From Chitinophagales bacterium (GTDB lineage: Bacteria; Bacteroidota; Bacteroidia; Chitinophagales; Chitinophagaceae), in the NCBI GenBank assembly GCA_017303855.1, contig JAFLBL010000002.1, positions 1 through 64,000 of the forward strand: a DNA stretch of 64,000 bases. Reading direction: 5' to 3'. How positions within the stretch are numbered: the stretch's first letter is position 1; the number at the start of each line of letters is the position of its first letter. This document shows, in pieces, positions 62,101 through 64,000 of the stretch. Both the position numbers and the translations under genes were made by a program. Below the pieces are notes generated by a model, which saw only the letters and a list, made by a program, of their open reading frames with translations, was not told the DNA's origin and searched no databases.

Positions 62101-62523
62101 ATGCAAAGAAAAGAAAGAAAATACGAATGGGTGGATCCGGTGGCAGACCGGATAGCCCGCTATTTTATCCGGATGCAGCTAAGGATCACGTCGGCCCTGA
62201 ATAAAGGGGTGGCCGGCTGGAGCAAAAAGACGCTGACTGTTTCACTTGTTGGGTTTTGTATGCTGGCAGGAGGGAGCAGTTTACTGATTACCGGCAGGAG
62301 CCTGTTTACAAAGAAAGCCCATAAAAAGGTAATCAGATTTGATAAAATGAATTTGCCAAGAACACAGGAGACAAATGGCCCTACTGAGGAAGAACAGAAA
62401 AAATGGGAAGAAGAGATTGCTCAGAAGGTAAAGATATACCAGCAGGTAATGGATAGCCTGGGGGAACCTGTCAGTGAAGGGCTGAGGGATAGTTTACAAA
62501 TGATTGAAAAAATATTAAAATGA
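62101..62523 (+). CDS. traL: Conjugal transfer protein TraL (DUF3989-like)
   Basis: 140 residues: cytoplasmic basic start, one membrane helix (VSLVGFCMLAGGSSLLITGR) and a helical acidic tail (NGPTEEEQKKWEEEIAQKVK). Position between traK and traM fits TraL. Overlaps traM by 4 bp. Confidence 0.75.
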   Translation: MQRKERKYEWVDPVADRIARYFIRMQLRITSALNKGVAGWSKKTLTVSLVGFCMLAGGSSLLITGRSLFTKKAHKKVIRFDKMNLPRTQETNGPTEEEQKKWEEEIAQKVKIYQQVMDSLGEPVSEGLRDSLQMIEKILK

Positions 62524-63728
62524 AACAGATTTTAAACCTGAAGGGAAAAAGCAAATGGATGCTGCTGATGATCGGACTTATTTTTACTGGTTCCCTGGTA
62601 CTGGGACTGAATATGCTGCTGCGGTCAGATTCAGCAAAGAAAGAAATTGAAGAAAAGGGACTGAACCCGGATTTACCCGGTGCAAGACTGAAGGAAGAGC
62701 AGGGAATGGATAAACTCGGGTTTTATGAACAGGCTGATAAGGACTCTGCCAGAATCTCTGAATGGATGCGAAGTGATCCTTACTACAAGGAACATCAGGA
62801 TTCCCTGAATAATCCGGTTGATGAACTGGAGGAACTCACGGAAGGTGCTGCATCAAAATATAATCAGCGCTTAAGGCTCTCCCCCTACCAGGAATCCGGA
62901 GCAGCTCCTGAAGCGGAACTGCTAAGAAAACTTTCCCGTCTGCAAAAGGAGCTGGCGCAACAAAACGAGAATCCTGCTGAAACCCCGGAGACTTTACTGT
63001 CGGAACGGGGAACCGGTTATACAGATACTGATCTGAAAAAACTGGAAGGAATGATGAACCAGTTACAGTCCCCTGTAACAGAAGACCCGGAGATTAACCA
63101 ACTCTCGACTGTCATGGATAAGATTCTTGATATACAGCATCCGGAGCGGGTTAAAAATAAAGTGGCTAAAAATACTGACGCTGTTTATGCCCTGCGCAGC
63201 AGTAGCGGGGAAGATACCATGGTGGACGGTTTTTACAGTTGGTCTGATCCCAATGAACCGGAAAGATCCAATACGATAGAAGCCCGGGTGTATGGTGACC
63301 AGGTGCTGGTGAATGGATCAGTGATTAAGTTCAGGTTAACGGCGCCAGTATATATCAACGGGATCAGTATTCCCGTAGGCACATATATAAACGGGATTGC
63401 CACCCTGAATAATGAACGACTGGAGATTGTCATCAGTACAGTCAGGTCCGGTAAATCAGTCTATGCCGTACAACTGGAAGTTTATGATATGGACGGGTTA
63501 CCCGGTATTTATATACCCGGAGCCATTACCCGGGACGCGGCCAGGCAGTCAGCCGAACAATCCATTCAACTGCTGGAACTCCGGTCTCTTGATCCCGGCA
63601 TTAAGACACAAGCCGCAGCGACCGGCGCCGGGGCACTGAAAAATTTACTGACACGGAAAGTGAAGTTGCAAAAGGTCCTGGTAAAGTCGGGTTACCAGGT
63701 ATTATTTAAAAATAAAAGTAATTTATGA
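62520..63728 (+). CDS. traM: Conjugal transfer protein TraM (VirB10-like)
   Basis: 402 residues. Membrane helix near residues 14-33 (MLLMIGLIFTGSLVLGLNML), a disordered acidic middle, and the C-terminal beta domain (VYINGISIPVGTYINGIATL, RLEIVISTVRSG, YDMDGLPGIYIPG) of TraM. Core channel scaffold. Overlaps traN by 4 bp. Confidence 0.9.
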   Translation: MKQILNLKGKSKWMLLMIGLIFTGSLVLGLNMLLRSDSAKKEIEEKGLNPDLPGARLKEEQGMDKLGFYEQADKDSARISEWMRSDPYYKEHQDSLNNPVDELEELTEGAASKYNQRLRLSPYQESGAAPEAELLRKLSRLQKELAQQNENPAETPETLLSERGTGYTDTDLKKLEGMMNQLQSPVTEDPEINQLSTVMDKILDIQHPERVKNKVAKNTDAVYALRSSSGEDTMVDGFYSWSDPNEPERSNTIEARVYGDQVLVNGSVIKFRLTAPVYINGISIPVGTYINGIATLNNERLEIVISTVRSGKSVYAVQLEVYDMDGLPGIYIPGAITRDAARQSAEQSIQLLELRSLDPGIKTQAAATGAGALKNLLTRKVKLQKVLVKSGYQVLFKNKSNL

Positions 63729-64000
63729 AACAAATTATCATTGCATTTTTTGCCCTGATTAATGGGGCCATGGCGCAGCAAGTCCTTCCGCTGACCACTG
63801 ACAAAACAACCAGTCTGATCTTCCCCTTTGCCATTAAGTATGTGGATCGGGGGACCCGGGATATCCTGGTACAGCCGGTAAAGGAAGACGGGAAAGTGCT
63901 GCTGATCAAAGCAGCGGTCAAACAATTTGCAGAAACGAATTTAAGTGTCGTAACAGCAGACGGGTCAGTCTATACATTTACGGTCCGTTACCAGGAAAAG
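63725..64000 (+). CDS. traN: Conjugal transfer protein TraN (VirB9-like), cut by window edge
   Basis: The first 92 residues are visible: signal peptide (QIIIAFFALINGAMAQ), then LTTDKTTSLIFPFAIKYVDRG and a strand-rich start. This is the TraN beginning after TraM. The rest, and traO to traQ if present, lie beyond the right edge. Confidence 0.85.
   Translation, partial: MKQIIIAFFALINGAMAQQVLPLTTDKTTSLIFPFAIKYVDRGTRDILVQPVKEDGKVLLIKAAVKQFAETNLSVVTADGSVYTFTVRYQEK

Larger units (their letters stand above)
11829..64000. mobile_element. CTnDOT-like integrative conjugative element (partial)
   Basis: The region holds an integrase (12041), a mob module with relaxase and coupling protein (18917-22545), RteC (47319), and a traE-traN operon (53207-64000), the standard parts of Bacteroidota conjugative transposons. 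Between them lie defence and nutrient cargo. The left end is near the tRNA-Asn fragment; the right end lies outside the window. Whether the left boundary is exactly at the tRNA fragment is not shown by a direct repeat. Confidence 0.7.

Noticed and set aside
1-64000. CRISPR array
   Set aside because: No regularly spaced repeat-spacer pattern was seen; the short direct repeats at 11626 are head to tail without spacers.

Overview
The window looks like accessory DNA of a Bacteroidota bacterium, probably of the Chitinophagaceae or a close family. The evidence is a SusC/SusD pair with its own ECF sigma factor and FecR anti-sigma factor, a type IX secretion sorting domain, Bacteroides-type integrases, RteC, and a CTnDOT-like tra/mob set. 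One promoter fits the Bacteroidota TTTG / TAnnTTTG pattern. No housekeeping gene is seen. The window is mostly one integrative conjugative element (ICE) next to the worn remains of other mobile elements.

Layout. (1) 1-7.6 kb is a decayed mobile-element zone: an IS21-like end cutting a ParB-like gene, a strongly structured non-coding stretch, an ssb-radC operon, three AT-rich lipoprotein or secreted genes, and a broken IS481-type transposase. (2) 7.8-11.83 kb is a small integrative element (SF3 helicase, excisionase-like HTH, RteC-like protein, tyrosine recombinase) whose right end is a 45-nt 3' fragment of tRNA-Asn(GTT). (3) 12.0-64 kb is the ICE: a second integrase; an Xre-ImmA/PIN pair; a ubiquitin-like operon (DUF2188, small Cys proteins, multiubiquitin-type Ubl, DUF6791-ThiF E1, DUF6527); the mob module (T4CP, relaxase, RHH protein) with a likely oriT at about 22.6 kb; and a long leftward block with an unknown two-gene system, radC, a complete Wadjet (jetABCD) system, DUF932 and ssb. 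These are followed by an AraC regulator, two small Xre regulators with shared palindromic operators, sigma/FecR/SusC/SusD/TlpA cargo, RteC, an AbiEi-AbiEii-NTPase/nuclease operon, and the traE-traN transfer operon, which runs off the right edge.

How it works together. The tra operon should build the mating channel, and MobABC should process DNA at oriT. Every gene from 23 to 36.5 kb except one small ORF points toward oriT, as expected of a leading region. Two stem-loop elements with shared loop sequences but different stem sequences sit upstream of radC and ssb, and are candidates for single-strand-activated promoters or leader RNAs. The ICE carries at least three likely defence modules (ubiquitin-like operon, Wadjet, AbiE with a nuclease-STAND protein) and a fourth candidate of unknown type (23.2-26.9 kb).

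All functional calls come from reading motifs and recalling families; no database search was run.
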